Assembly (NCBI GenBank): GCA_018666295.1
Contig: JABIZW010000072.1
Location: 1-19,769 of the forward strand
DNA: 19,769 nucleotides
Reading direction: 5' to 3'
DNA from: Halieaceae bacterium
Lineage (GTDB): Bacteria > Pseudomonadota > Gammaproteobacteria > Pseudomonadales > Halieaceae
Of this stretch, positions 7,238 through 14,415 are shown piece after piece (position 1 is the first letter of the stretch; each line of letters starts with the position of its first letter). The notes below the pieces were generated by a model. The model was not told the origin of the DNA. It did no database searches and saw only the letters and a program-made list of their open reading frames with translations. A program made the position numbers and the translations under genes.

Positions 7238-7735
7238 CTATAGTTCCAGCGCCGACAAACGATGCAGCCCGTGCGGGCTGCCGTCGGGATTGAGCGAGAG
7301 ATACAAGCCGTCTGCGCGCAATATTAGCGAGGCGCACTCCCATTCGCCCTGAGACGCTGCCGAAATCATTACGCAACGCTGATCGTTCCGGGCCATCCAT
7401 TGCCCGAGTACCGTATTTACAACCCGATTCTCAACCGCTTCGAAGACTCGCCACCAACGGGTTTCAAAATGCCCATCGGCGTACCATCGTGTCTCAGCTG
7501 CGATGCCGGACTGATCTTGCACGCGACCCTCATCCAGTACATTTGAAAAGGCAGCAATGATTTCTGCAGTCGATAGGACTGTTCGATTCGCGACCTGAGC
7601 TTGATGTAACGTCGCCGGGCCAGGGTACTCATCCGCTTTACTCTGAGGGGACACCAGCAAGACGCACAGCAAGACGGGGCTTAGCGCGCGCACCAAAGAA
7701 ATGCCTTGGACGAGGTGATTAAGGCGACGCTTCAC
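7238..7735 (-). CDS. Small exported protein of unknown function, translationally coupled to ampG
   Basis: The frame stays open into the ampG end, but the sensible start is GTG 7735, four bases after the ampG stop. That start gives VKRRLNHLV, a hydrophobic run (SPVLLCVLLVS) and a likely signal-peptidase site at SKA/DE (about 34-36), so export to the periplasm is expected. The 165-residue protein then shows a helical N-part (STAEIIAAFSNVLDEGRV) and a compact beta-rich domain with paired tryptophans (ETRWW), GQW, and two cysteines in RCVMI and WECASL that could form a disulphide. This pattern recalls small periplasmic proteins with G-x-W and paired Cys, but I cannot name the family. There is no strong ribosome site, so translation probably depends on ampG. 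Confidence 0.75.
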   Translation of the reverse strand: MKRRLNHLVQGISLVRALSPVLLCVLLVSPQSKADEYPGPATLHQAQVANRTVLSTAEIIAAFSNVLDEGRVQDQSGIAAETRWYADGHFETRWWRVFEAVENRVVNTVLGQWMARNDQRCVMISAASQGEWECASLILRADGLYLSLNPDGSPHGLHRLSALEL

Positions 7736-7739
7736 GGTT

Positions 7740-9035
7740 TCAGAATCGCTCAAGAGTCCCTCTGTCCTCGTTATCAGGCGCAACAGGTTCATCGGGACCA
7801 TGGTCAGCCCCCCAGGGTGCCACCCACATCAGCAGGAGCATTCCTGGTACCGCCGCCAGCATGCACAGTAAATAAAATTCCACCCAACCCAGACTTTCAA
7901 CCAAGAATCCTGTGGATGCATTGGCCATCGATCGAGGCAGTGCGGCCAACGCGGTGAAGAGCGCAATCTGAGTGGCCGCAAATGTACGACTTGACTCTCG
8001 TGCCATGTAGGCGACAAAAGCCGCCGTGCCCAACCCAACGCCCAGGTACTCAAAACTGATCACAGCTGCGAGCAGCCAAATGACTGGCCCCGTTGCGGCG
8101 AGTATTGCAAAACCGCCAATACTCAAGAGCTGCACGGTACCGAACAGCCACAAGGCTTTGTTGATACTCACCCGTAACATGATCGCACCACCAATCATGG
8201 CGCCAACGATACTGCTCCACAGACCCGCGTTTTTGGCCCAGACACCGATCTCCGTCTTGGTAAAACCCAGGTCCAGGTAAAACGGTGAAGACAAGGCGGT
8301 CGCCATGTTATCACCCAGCTTGTAGAGCACCATAAATGACATGGCCAGAAGCACGCCGGCCCAACCGCGACGCTCAACGTAGTCAGCAAACGGCGTGACG
8401 ACTACCGAGTAGATATTTTTGTGCGCAACCGGTGTTCGACTTGGCTCTTTAATCGACAGCGAAAGCGCAACACCGATGCTCATGAATCCAGCCGTAATCC
8501 AAAAGACCAAGTGCCAAGGCAAAGAGTCTGCAAGCACAATCGCAAGCGATCCGGGAATGAGGCTTGAGATTCGGTAGGCCTGCACGTGCACCGAATTACC
8601 CAAACCAAGCTCGTCGTCGGAGAGTAGCTCTCGGCGGTATGCATCAATCGCAACGTCTTGCGAGGCGCTGAACACCGCAATGACTGTCGCCATGACTGCG
8701 ACCAAACTTAAGTTGGTCACCGGGTCAACAGTGCCTATCAAGCCGATTGTCACAATCAAACCGAGCTGGGTAAACAACATCCAGCCTCTTCGCAGACCTA
8801 AGGGCAACTCAAAGCGATCGATCAGTGGCGCCCAAATCACCTTCCAGGAATAAGGCAAACCGACGAGGGCAAAAAGCCCAATCTCTGCCAGAGAAACGCC
8901 ATTGTCACGAAGCCATAGGGGTACCAACTGATATAAGAGATACAGCGGCATGCCCGACGCAAGCCCAGTAAACACGCATATCAACATGCGCTTTCCTAGC
9001 ATTTGCTGCCAAAAGGAAGGTGTGGTCGTAGTCAT
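7740..9035 (-). CDS. ampG: AmpG-like MFS permease (muropeptide uptake)
   Basis: AmpG brings anhydromuropeptides from the periplasm into the cytoplasm during peptidoglycan recycling, and in some species affects beta-lactamase induction. The 431-residue protein is hydrophobic with about 12 membrane segments. The family blocks are clear: FTGLASGMPLYLL near 18-30, GVSLAEIGLFALVGLPYSWKVIWAPLIDRF (about 46-75), LRRGWMLFTQ, and SASQDVAIDAYRRELL in the middle of the N-half. ATG 9035 is preceded by TAGG. A small exported protein gene starts four bases after the stop and may share the cell-envelope role. Other PAT-family transporters, for example acetyl-CoA carriers, are similar, but the SASQDVAIDAYR block favours AmpG. 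The exact substrate is inferred. Confidence 0.88.
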   Translation of the reverse strand: MTTTTPSFWQQMLGKRMLICVFTGLASGMPLYLLYQLVPLWLRDNGVSLAEIGLFALVGLPYSWKVIWAPLIDRFELPLGLRRGWMLFTQLGLIVTIGLIGTVDPVTNLSLVAVMATVIAVFSASQDVAIDAYRRELLSDDELGLGNSVHVQAYRISSLIPGSLAIVLADSLPWHLVFWITAGFMSIGVALSLSIKEPSRTPVAHKNIYSVVVTPFADYVERRGWAGVLLAMSFMVLYKLGDNMATALSSPFYLDLGFTKTEIGVWAKNAGLWSSIVGAMIGGAIMLRVSINKALWLFGTVQLLSIGGFAILAATGPVIWLLAAVISFEYLGVGLGTAAFVAYMARESSRTFAATQIALFTALAALPRSMANASTGFLVESLGWVEFYLLCMLAAVPGMLLLMWVAPWGADHGPDEPVAPDNEDRGTLERF

Positions 9036-9080
9036 GCAACCTATTTCAAACAGTGGCCATCATCGGGTGACTGTACCCAT

Positions 9081-9109
9081 AAAACAAAAGCCCCGCGACT
9101 GCGGGGCTT
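9081..9109 (-). terminator. Rho-independent terminator after the acyl-CoA ligase gene
   Basis: AAGCCCCGC and GCGGGGCTT form a perfect 9-bp stem with a four-base loop; on the minus strand it runs into TTTTGTTTT. The stem lies just past the ligase stop codon at 9116, so it ends that transcript before ampG. Confidence 0.93.
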
Positions 9110-9115
9110 GTTGAC

Positions 9116-10741
9116 TTAAGCGGGGAACTGATAATCCGCAAACATTTCCCGAAGCTTCATTTTTTGAATCTTTCCTGTCGCGGTATGGGGCATTTCATCG
9201 ATGAATTGAACGTCGTCAGGCATCCACCACTTCGCTATCTTGCCGTCGAGGTAGCCCTTTAGCTCGTCCGGCGCCACATCATCCTCGCCGCTCTTAACAA
9301 TGATGAGCAGTGGTCGTTCACCCCACTTAGGATGGTTTCGGCCAATGACAGCCGCCTCGGCCACCTGGGGATGACCCGTCGCACAGTTTTCGATTTCAAT
9401 AGACGAGATCCATTCACCACCCGACTTGATCACGTCTTTCGTGCGGTCAGTAATCGACACATTGCCCCTGGAATCGATAGTGGCAACATCACCGGTTTCA
9501 AACCAACCGTCTTCTTCATGGGCCGAGCTGCCATCGAGCTTGAAATAGCTCGAGCAAATCCAAGGCCCACGCACTTTAAGCGCACCAAAGGCGACACCGT
9601 CCCAAGGGAGTTCCTCATTGTCGTCGTCAGTAATCTTTACGTCGACGCCAAAAATAGGTTGACCCACGTTCGTTCGCATCTTGGCAAACGTCTCCGCGTC
9701 ATACTGATGGCGACGGGCACCGGATGAGTTAGAGGTGCCCAATGGACTCATCTCAGTCATACCCCAAGCGTGACGGGTGTCCACGCCATAGGTATCAAAC
9801 TCTTCCATCACAGAAAGAGGGCACGCAGAGCCTCCGACGATAATGCGCTGCAACGTGTCTACTCGCAGCCCGCTCTCACGCAAGTGTGCCAAGAGGTTTA
9901 ACCATACCGTCGGCACGCCCGCAGACATGGTGACACCCTCTTCATTGATCAGCGCAGCAAGTGTCGGACCGTCACCCATTTTATTGCCCGGCATTACCAT
10001 TTTAGCGCCGGCAACAGGACAGCCATACGGGTTGCCCCAGGCATTAACGTGGAACATAGGTACGATGGGCAACACGACGTCCGACCCTGAGATACCCAGA
10101 GAGTCTGGCATCATCGTCGCGAAGGTGTGCAGTACAGTCGAACGATGGCTGTACAGCACGCCTTTGGGGTTGCCCGTCGTGCCCGAGGTATAGCACAGCG
10201 CGCAGGCTTGATTCTCATCGATTGCAGGCCACTCGTAGCGGTCGGACTGGGCGGCGACAAGCGTCTCGTAGCAGAGGACATTGGCGAGCGATGTTTCAGG
10301 CATATGCTCGGCGGTCGTCATGACCACCCAACCTTTGACACCCGTGCATTGATCCGCCACTTGCTCTACCAGCGGCCAAAAGTCGGGGTCCAAAAAAACG
10401 TACTGATCTTCGGCGTGATTGATAATGTAAACAATCTGCTCGGGGAATAATCGCGGATTAATGGTGTGGCACACATACCCAGCGCAAGCCGAGGCGTAGT
10501 ACGTCTCAAAGTGCCGATAGTCGTTCCACGCAAGCGTGGCAATACGGTCGCTGCGAGACAAACCCCATGCGTCCATAGCGTTGGCCAACTGACGAACCCG
10601 CGCGAAGGAGTCGGCATAGGTGTAACGGTGGCGTGGGTTATCCCGAGTAATTGAGACAATCTCTTGCGCACCATGAACACGCTCCGCGTGTTCCATGATC
10701 GAAGTGATCGTTAAGGGGACGTCCATCATCAAGCCTTGCAT
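9116..10741 (-). CDS. AMP-forming acyl-CoA ligase, AlkK/DmdB type
   Basis: This enzyme activates a carboxylic acid to an acyl-adenylate and then to acyl-CoA. All core motifs of the family are present in its 541 residues: YTSGTTGNPKG (184-194, phosphate loop), WGMTE (326-330), GWFETGD (412-418), DRTKDVIKSGGEWIS (432-446) and TATGKIQK (520-527) with the catalytic Lys524. The FHVNAWGNPYGCPVAGAKMVMPG region (230-252) and overall length point to the group of medium-chain fatty acid ligases (AlkK) and methylmercaptopropionate-CoA ligases (DmdB). These cannot be told apart by eye, so the substrate stays open. ATG 10741 has GAGAGG upstream. The 49-base gap before it is AT-rich and may hold a promoter; no demethylation or alkane genes are adjacent. 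Confidence 0.9.
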   Translation of the reverse strand: MQGLMMDVPLTITSIMEHAERVHGAQEIVSITRDNPRHRYTYADSFARVRQLANAMDAWGLSRSDRIATLAWNDYRHFETYYASACAGYVCHTINPRLFPEQIVYIINHAEDQYVFLDPDFWPLVEQVADQCTGVKGWVVMTTAEHMPETSLANVLCYETLVAAQSDRYEWPAIDENQACALCYTSGTTGNPKGVLYSHRSTVLHTFATMMPDSLGISGSDVVLPIVPMFHVNAWGNPYGCPVAGAKMVMPGNKMGDGPTLAALINEEGVTMSAGVPTVWLNLLAHLRESGLRVDTLQRIIVGGSACPLSVMEEFDTYGVDTRHAWGMTEMSPLGTSNSSGARRHQYDAETFAKMRTNVGQPIFGVDVKITDDDNEELPWDGVAFGALKVRGPWICSSYFKLDGSSAHEEDGWFETGDVATIDSRGNVSITDRTKDVIKSGGEWISSIEIENCATGHPQVAEAAVIGRNHPKWGERPLLIIVKSGEDDVAPDELKGYLDGKIAKWWMPDDVQFIDEMPHTATGKIQKMKLREMFADYQFPA

Positions 10742-10790
10742 GAATTACCTCTCTATTTGACTGCTATCGTTATATTTTTATATCGAAGAT

Positions 10791-11615
10791 CTAGGTTTTT
10801 GACCATAGCCCCGCGCCATGACTTGCAAGCCCCTCAACCTCCAGCTTTAGCAAGTGCGCCAGCAGCGACAGCTGCGCCCAGCGGTGCATGGCCTCTGGAA
10901 CGTCATCGTATACAGATACCACTAGGGTTTCGAGTGCGACTGGTCCACTGCGTTTTAAATTCGCCACAACCTTTGCTTCGCGCATAAGCCGGTGGCGAAC
11001 CAGCTTTTCAACTTCATCGCGACATCCGGGAATTACCTCACCGTGACCGGGCGCAATGGCCTTTACGTCGTAATCGAGCAGTCGCCGAAGCGAGTCAATG
11101 TAGGCTTTCATATTGCCACCCGGGGGTACAATAACCACGGTCGACCCATTCATAATGTGATCACCGGCAAAAACCATGCCTTCTTCTTCCAAGAGAAAAC
11201 AGTAGTGGTTATCAACGTGCCCTGGTGTGTGAATCGCTCTTATCGACCAATCCGATCCGTTAAAGACGGCGTCTTGCGACAGTGCCACCTGCGGCTGAAA
11301 GGTCAGATCTTGGTGCTGATCGTCAGCCGTGATCGCGCCGATCATAGGGACGCCTAACGCCTGAGCTATGGGCGCCGCCGCAGGTGAGTGATCCGGATGC
11401 GTATGCGTGCACAAAATGTGACTAATACGTCCCTCGGCAACCTTTAAAATATGATCGATGTGCTCTTCGATGGCAGGTCCGGGATCGATCAGTGCCAGAT
11501 CGTCTGTGCCCACCAAGTACGTGTTCGTCCCAGGTCCCGTCATGGCGCTGGGGTTAGGTGCTACCAAACGTTGAATCAACGGTGATAGTTGTACGGCCTG
11601 ATCATACGCCTGCAT
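10791..11615 (-). CDS. Metallo-beta-lactamase-fold hydrolase (LACTB2-like)
   Basis: The 274-residue protein carries the full two-metal site of the fold: HTHPDH (71-76), H133 in HTPGHV, D152 in FAGDH and H191 in APGHG. A C-terminal region of about 60 residues (RHRLMREAKVVANLKRSGPVALETLVVSVYDDV) looks like the winged-helix tail of the LACTB2-like group, whose members include nucleases and thioester or lactone hydrolases. The N-terminal GPGTNTYLVGTDDLALIDPG is typical of the same group. It starts one base after the fabV stop (TGA-T-ATG), so it is almost certainly translated together with fabV. A role connected to acyl-CoA or acyl-ACP metabolism is possible from context only; no substrate can be read from the sequence. 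Confidence 0.88.
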   Translation of the reverse strand: MQAYDQAVQLSPLIQRLVAPNPSAMTGPGTNTYLVGTDDLALIDPGPAIEEHIDHILKVAEGRISHILCTHTHPDHSPAAAPIAQALGVPMIGAITADDQHQDLTFQPQVALSQDAVFNGSDWSIRAIHTPGHVDNHYCFLLEEEGMVFAGDHIMNGSTVVIVPPGGNMKAYIDSLRRLLDYDVKAIAPGHGEVIPGCRDEVEKLVRHRLMREAKVVANLKRSGPVALETLVVSVYDDVPEAMHRWAQLSLLAHLLKLEVEGLASHGAGLWSKT

Positions 11616-11616
11616 A

Positions 11617-12807
11617 TCAACTCACCAACTGGGCAATCGTGACTGCGGGGTCGACATCGGCATCGTAATCGACACCCTCAACCTCAAAGCCAAAGAGCTG
11701 AAGAAATTCTTCGCGATAGCCCGAAAAATCAGACAAGTCGCTCAAATTCTCCGTATTTATTTGGTCCCACAGCCCAGCAACCTCGGCCTGCACATCGGGA
11801 AGGAGTTCAAGGTCATCAACGCGCAGCCGTCCCTCATCATCCAGCGGTTTATCGCCGTAAATCGCCTCGCGAAACAGACGATTAATCTGCTCAATACAGC
11901 CTTCGTGTGAACCTCGCGCCTTCATGACTTTAAAGAGAATAGCGAGGTAAATTGGCATGGCTGGAATCGCGGCAGACGCCTGAGTCACCACGGCCTTTAA
12001 GACTGAGACGCGGGCGTCACCCCCTTTGGCCGCAAGTCGCTCTCGAATCGCTACAACACGTTTATCAAGATCCTTCTTCGCGGCACCAATCGTCCCGTGC
12101 CAATAGATATCCCATGTGATCTTATCGCCAATGTAGGTGTACGCCGTTGTTTTTGCCCCATCGGCGAGTACGCCTGCATCATCAAGCGCTTCAATCCACA
12201 TCTGCCAGTCTTCGCCGCCCATAACGGCAACGGTATTATCAATCTCATCCTGCGAAGCGGGCTCCAAATGGAATTCCTGAATCGTGCCCTTGTCGGTATT
12301 GATGCCCTTCTGTACCGCAGGCGAGCCAATGGGCTTCAAGGTCGAGACATGCACATCGCCTGTCACCGGGTGTGTTCTTCGCGGCGCCGCCAAGCTGTAG
12401 ACCACCAGATCGATTTGACCCAGGTCCTCTTTAATTAAATTGATCACCGTATCCTTCATTTCGGCGCCGAATGCGTCCCCGTTAATACTCTTCGCGTAGA
12501 GGTCCGCGTCTTCTGCGTAACGATGAAACGCGGCCGAGTTATACCATCCCGCGGTGCCGGGCTTGCGCTCATTGCCTTCTTTTTCAAAGAACACGCCGAT
12601 GGTTGCAGCCCCAGAGCCAAACGCTGCCGTAATTCGCGATGCCAAACCGTATCCAGTGGAGGCGCCTAGAACAAGCACCCGCTTCGGGCCGCCAACGATA
12701 TCGCCGCCTGCCTTTACGTGCTCGATCTGGCGACGGACATTCTCATCGCAACCCTGAGGATGCGTTGTGGTGCATAAAAATCCACGGACTTTCGGCTTGA
12801 TTACCAT
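11617..12807 (-). CDS. fabV: FabV-type trans-2-enoyl-ACP/CoA reductase
   Basis: FabV reduces the trans-2 double bond of enoyl-ACP (or enoyl-CoA) with NADH in the last step of each fatty-acid elongation cycle; it is a triclosan-insensitive alternative to FabI. The 396-residue protein begins MVIKPKVRGFLCTTTHP, the family N-terminus, with the cofactor loop GASTGYGLASR (48-58), VVYSLAAPRRTHP (135-147), and the catalytic Y235-x8-K244 pair in YWHGTIGAAK, in the spacing and positions reported for this family. The ATG at 12807 has GGGAG eight bases upstream. The metallo-hydrolase gene follows after one base. The gene runs divergently from the MAPEG gene with 117 bases between. No fabI is in the window, so whether it is the only enoyl reductase cannot be judged. 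Confidence 0.97.
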   Translation of the reverse strand: MVIKPKVRGFLCTTTHPQGCDENVRRQIEHVKAGGDIVGGPKRVLVLGASTGYGLASRITAAFGSGAATIGVFFEKEGNERKPGTAGWYNSAAFHRYAEDADLYAKSINGDAFGAEMKDTVINLIKEDLGQIDLVVYSLAAPRRTHPVTGDVHVSTLKPIGSPAVQKGINTDKGTIQEFHLEPASQDEIDNTVAVMGGEDWQMWIEALDDAGVLADGAKTTAYTYIGDKITWDIYWHGTIGAAKKDLDKRVVAIRERLAAKGGDARVSVLKAVVTQASAAIPAMPIYLAILFKVMKARGSHEGCIEQINRLFREAIYGDKPLDDEGRLRVDDLELLPDVQAEVAGLWDQINTENLSDLSDFSGYREEFLQLFGFEVEGVDYDADVDPAVTIAQLVS

Positions 12808-12820
12808 CGATCACACTCCC

Positions 12821-12837
12821 GCTCGAATTATTCGTGC
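12821..12837. promoter_or_regulatory. Inverted repeat in the fabV leader, possible operator
   Basis: GCTCGAATTATTCGTGC pairs as GC-x-CGAAT around a single central T, with one mismatched pair, in the 117-base region between the divergent fabV and MAPEG genes and 14 bases before the fabV start. The size and single-base centre are like those of a repressor operator, but no regulator is visible nearby, and a short AT-containing repeat can arise by chance. Confidence 0.3.
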
Positions 12838-12924
12838 AGAAGTCTAGCATGTGAGTCGGGTTTCGTTAGAGACTGAGCGCGCGATTTGATGTCGCCACAC
12901 CAATAACAAAACTGGAGATCAACC

Positions 12925-13353
12925 ATGGAATCAGTAAATCCAATTCTGGGGGCCGCTGCCGTACTTGGCCTATGGTCCGTCCTGATGTTCCTCATTTACG
13001 CCGTCCGCCTAGTCCGGACAGGTGCAAAGGTCGGCGATTTGCCGGCCGGTTTTAGAGGTCCGGACGCCGACTCAGAAACACCTGACCAAGTAAAGTGGAC
13101 ACGTCATAACTACGAACACCTCATGGAGCAACCGACACTATTTTACGCAATGGTGATTATTCTCGCAGTCGTGGGCGATACCTCTGCAGCGTCGTGCTAT
13201 GCCGCGTGGATCTACACGGGCGCGCGCATCTTACACAGCGTGTGGCAAATGCAGGTCAATACGATTCCTGTGCGATTCATGCTTTTCACAATCTCGACCT
13301 TGGCGCTACTTGTGCTCTGTGTTCACGCCGTCATGTTCACGCTGCAGCTCTAA
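12925..13353 (+). CDS. MAPEG-family integral membrane protein
   Basis: The 142-residue protein has the size and four-helix layout of MAPEG proteins (membrane-associated eicosanoid and glutathione metabolism family). Membrane segments lie at about 6-28, 70-84, 87-104 and 117-140. The hallmark stretch is HNYEHLMEQPTLFYA (61-75), which corresponds to the glutathione-binding N-x-x-E...P region, followed by R101 and H104 near the third helix. Bacterial members may act as glutathione transferases or peroxidases, but most are untested, so no reaction is assigned. GGAG eight bases before ATG 12925 is a good ribosome site. It is the first plus-strand gene and lies 47 bases before the ROK kinase, with a hairpin between. 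Confidence 0.88.
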   Translation: MESVNPILGAAAVLGLWSVLMFLIYAVRLVRTGAKVGDLPAGFRGPDADSETPDQVKWTRHNYEHLMEQPTLFYAMVIILAVVGDTSAASCYAAWIYTGARILHSVWQMQVNTIPVRFMLFTISTLALLVLCVHAVMFTLQL

Positions 13354-13360
13354 TAAATCT

Positions 13361-13390
13361 GGGGGACTGCCTTGCGTAATAGGGTCCCCC
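13361..13390 (+). other. GC-rich hairpin ahead of the ROK kinase start
   Basis: GGGGGAC (13361-13367) and GTCCCCC (13384-13390) form a perfect 7-bp stem over a 16-base loop. No T tract follows, so it is not a typical terminator. The right arm ends ten bases before the kinase ATG, and no good ribosome site stands free, so the fold would cover the initiation region. It may weaken read-through or limit translation; this is inference. Confidence 0.45.
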
Positions 13391-13400
13391 GGTTGTCACC

Positions 13401-14318
13401 ATGTCTGCCATAAAACAACCCAGCATTGCCGCCATTGAAGCAGGGGGCACTAAGTTTGTTGTCGCGGTGGGCCGCGATATTGCCAACAGCACTCGGCACA
13501 GCGTTCCTACAACAAGCCCCGTTGAGACGCTGTCTCGGGTTGCACGCATTATTAACGACGCGTTATCCGGCAACCCTCTTGATGCCATGGGCATTGCGAG
13601 TTTCGGCCCATTGTGCATCGACTCTACCGACCCTCATCATGGTGTTATCGGTGCAACGCCAAAGTCGGGCTGGCAAGGTTTCAACTTTAAAAGCCACCTC
13701 CAGACCTTATTCAGATGCCCAACCGCCTTCGACACCGATGTGAACAGTGCGGCCTGTGCGGAATCGCGATGGGCTCTTGATGAGCCCATCGAGCACCTAG
13801 CCTACGTCACGGTGGGAACAGGCATTGGTGTCGGTATTATTCAAAATGGCCAGCTCGCCAACGGCACAGCGCATCCTGAGATTGGCCACAGTAAAGTTGC
13901 ACGATCACCACAAGACACCACCTTTCCTGGAGTTTGTGCCTTTCATCGCGATTGTTTGGAAGGCTTAGCCTCAGGGCAAGCCATTATGAAACGATGGAAT
14001 TGTAAGCTCACCGACCTCCCGCCGACGCATGAAGGCCTCGCCCTTGAGGCGTTCTATTTAGGGCAGCTTGCGGCAAATTTAATCCTGCATCATCAACCTA
14101 AAGTCATCATTTTTGGTGGTGGCGTGACAGAAACGCCACACTTGTTGACCCAAATACGGCGCGCATGTCGAGAAGCGCTGGGCGGGTATTTACCCGACCT
14201 TGACAGCGCGTGCGCTATGGAAAAAATCATTCAATCACCGCGACTCGGAACCGATTCTGGGATTGTGGGTGCATTCATGTTGGGCCAGCAGTTATTCATC
14301 ACGCCTCAAGACGCGTAA
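13401..14318 (+). CDS. ROK-family sugar kinase, probably fructokinase
   Basis: ROK-family kinase that most likely phosphorylates fructose to fructose-6-phosphate. Its 305 residues show the N-terminal phosphate loop EAGGTKF (13-19), the catalytic region DTDVNSAACAE (111-121), TVGTGIGVGI (137-146), and a zinc site H163...C179-x2-H182-x2-C185 in GHSKVARSPQD...FPGVCAFHRDC. The FPGVCAFHRDCLEGLASG stretch is typical of bacterial fructokinases of the Mak/ScrK-like ROK branch, which separates it from glucokinases and regulators; there is no DNA-binding domain. Only the ATG at 13401 leaves the phosphate loop intact, although no clear ribosome site precedes it. The gene stands ahead of the Entner-Doudoroff operon, where it could feed hexose phosphate to the pathway. 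Specificity for another hexose cannot be excluded. Confidence 0.85.
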   Translation: MSAIKQPSIAAIEAGGTKFVVAVGRDIANSTRHSVPTTSPVETLSRVARIINDALSGNPLDAMGIASFGPLCIDSTDPHHGVIGATPKSGWQGFNFKSHLQTLFRCPTAFDTDVNSAACAESRWALDEPIEHLAYVTVGTGIGVGIIQNGQLANGTAHPEIGHSKVARSPQDTTFPGVCAFHRDCLEGLASGQAIMKRWNCKLTDLPPTHEGLALEAFYLGQLAANLILHHQPKVIIFGGGVTETPHLLTQIRRACREALGGYLPDLDSACAMEKIIQSPRLGTDSGIVGAFMLGQQLFITPQDA

Positions 14319-14328
14319 TAAAATTACA
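14314..14328. promoter_or_regulatory. HexR-like operator 1 upstream of edd
   Basis: CGTAATAAAATTACA is a perfect GTAAT-AAA-ATTAC palindrome and differs at one edge base from the motif I recall for the KDPG-responsive RpiR-family repressor HexR in many gammaproteobacteria (TGTAATNAAATTACA). It overlaps the kinase stop codon and lies about 90 bases before the edd start. HexR is expected to repress these genes until KDPG accumulates. The palindrome is seen; the identity of the binder is inferred, and hexR is not in the window. Confidence 0.7.
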
Positions 14329-14364
14329 AAAAAGACCGTTTGAAGTGTTTTTAATCGCTAAATA

Positions 14365-14379
14365 CGTATTTTTATTACA
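14365..14379. promoter_or_regulatory. HexR-like operator 2, weaker, upstream of edd
   Basis: CGTATTTTTATTACA matches the same palindrome with the right arm ATTAC intact and one change in the left arm (GTATT instead of GTAAT). Its centre is 51 bases from that of site 1, roughly five helical turns, so two bound dimers would sit on the same face. It also overlaps the 12-base palindrome AAATACGTATTT (14360-14371). The 97-base gap before edd probably holds the operon promoter, but I cannot fix its -35 and -10 elements. Confidence 0.45.
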
Positions 14380-14415
14380 TACTGAGCGTCGTTTTAATCT
14401 AGGGCCGTTACCGCT

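Noticed and set aside
10742..10790. AT-rich gap as promoter of the acyl-CoA ligase
   Set aside because: TATAAC- and TATAAA-like strings occur by composition and no matching -35 element could be placed; mentioned in the ligase entry only.
14360..14371. AAATACGTATTT palindrome as an independent operator
   Set aside because: A 12-base AT-rich palindrome is weak evidence by itself, and it overlaps the second HexR-like box, so it is described there instead of as a separate site.
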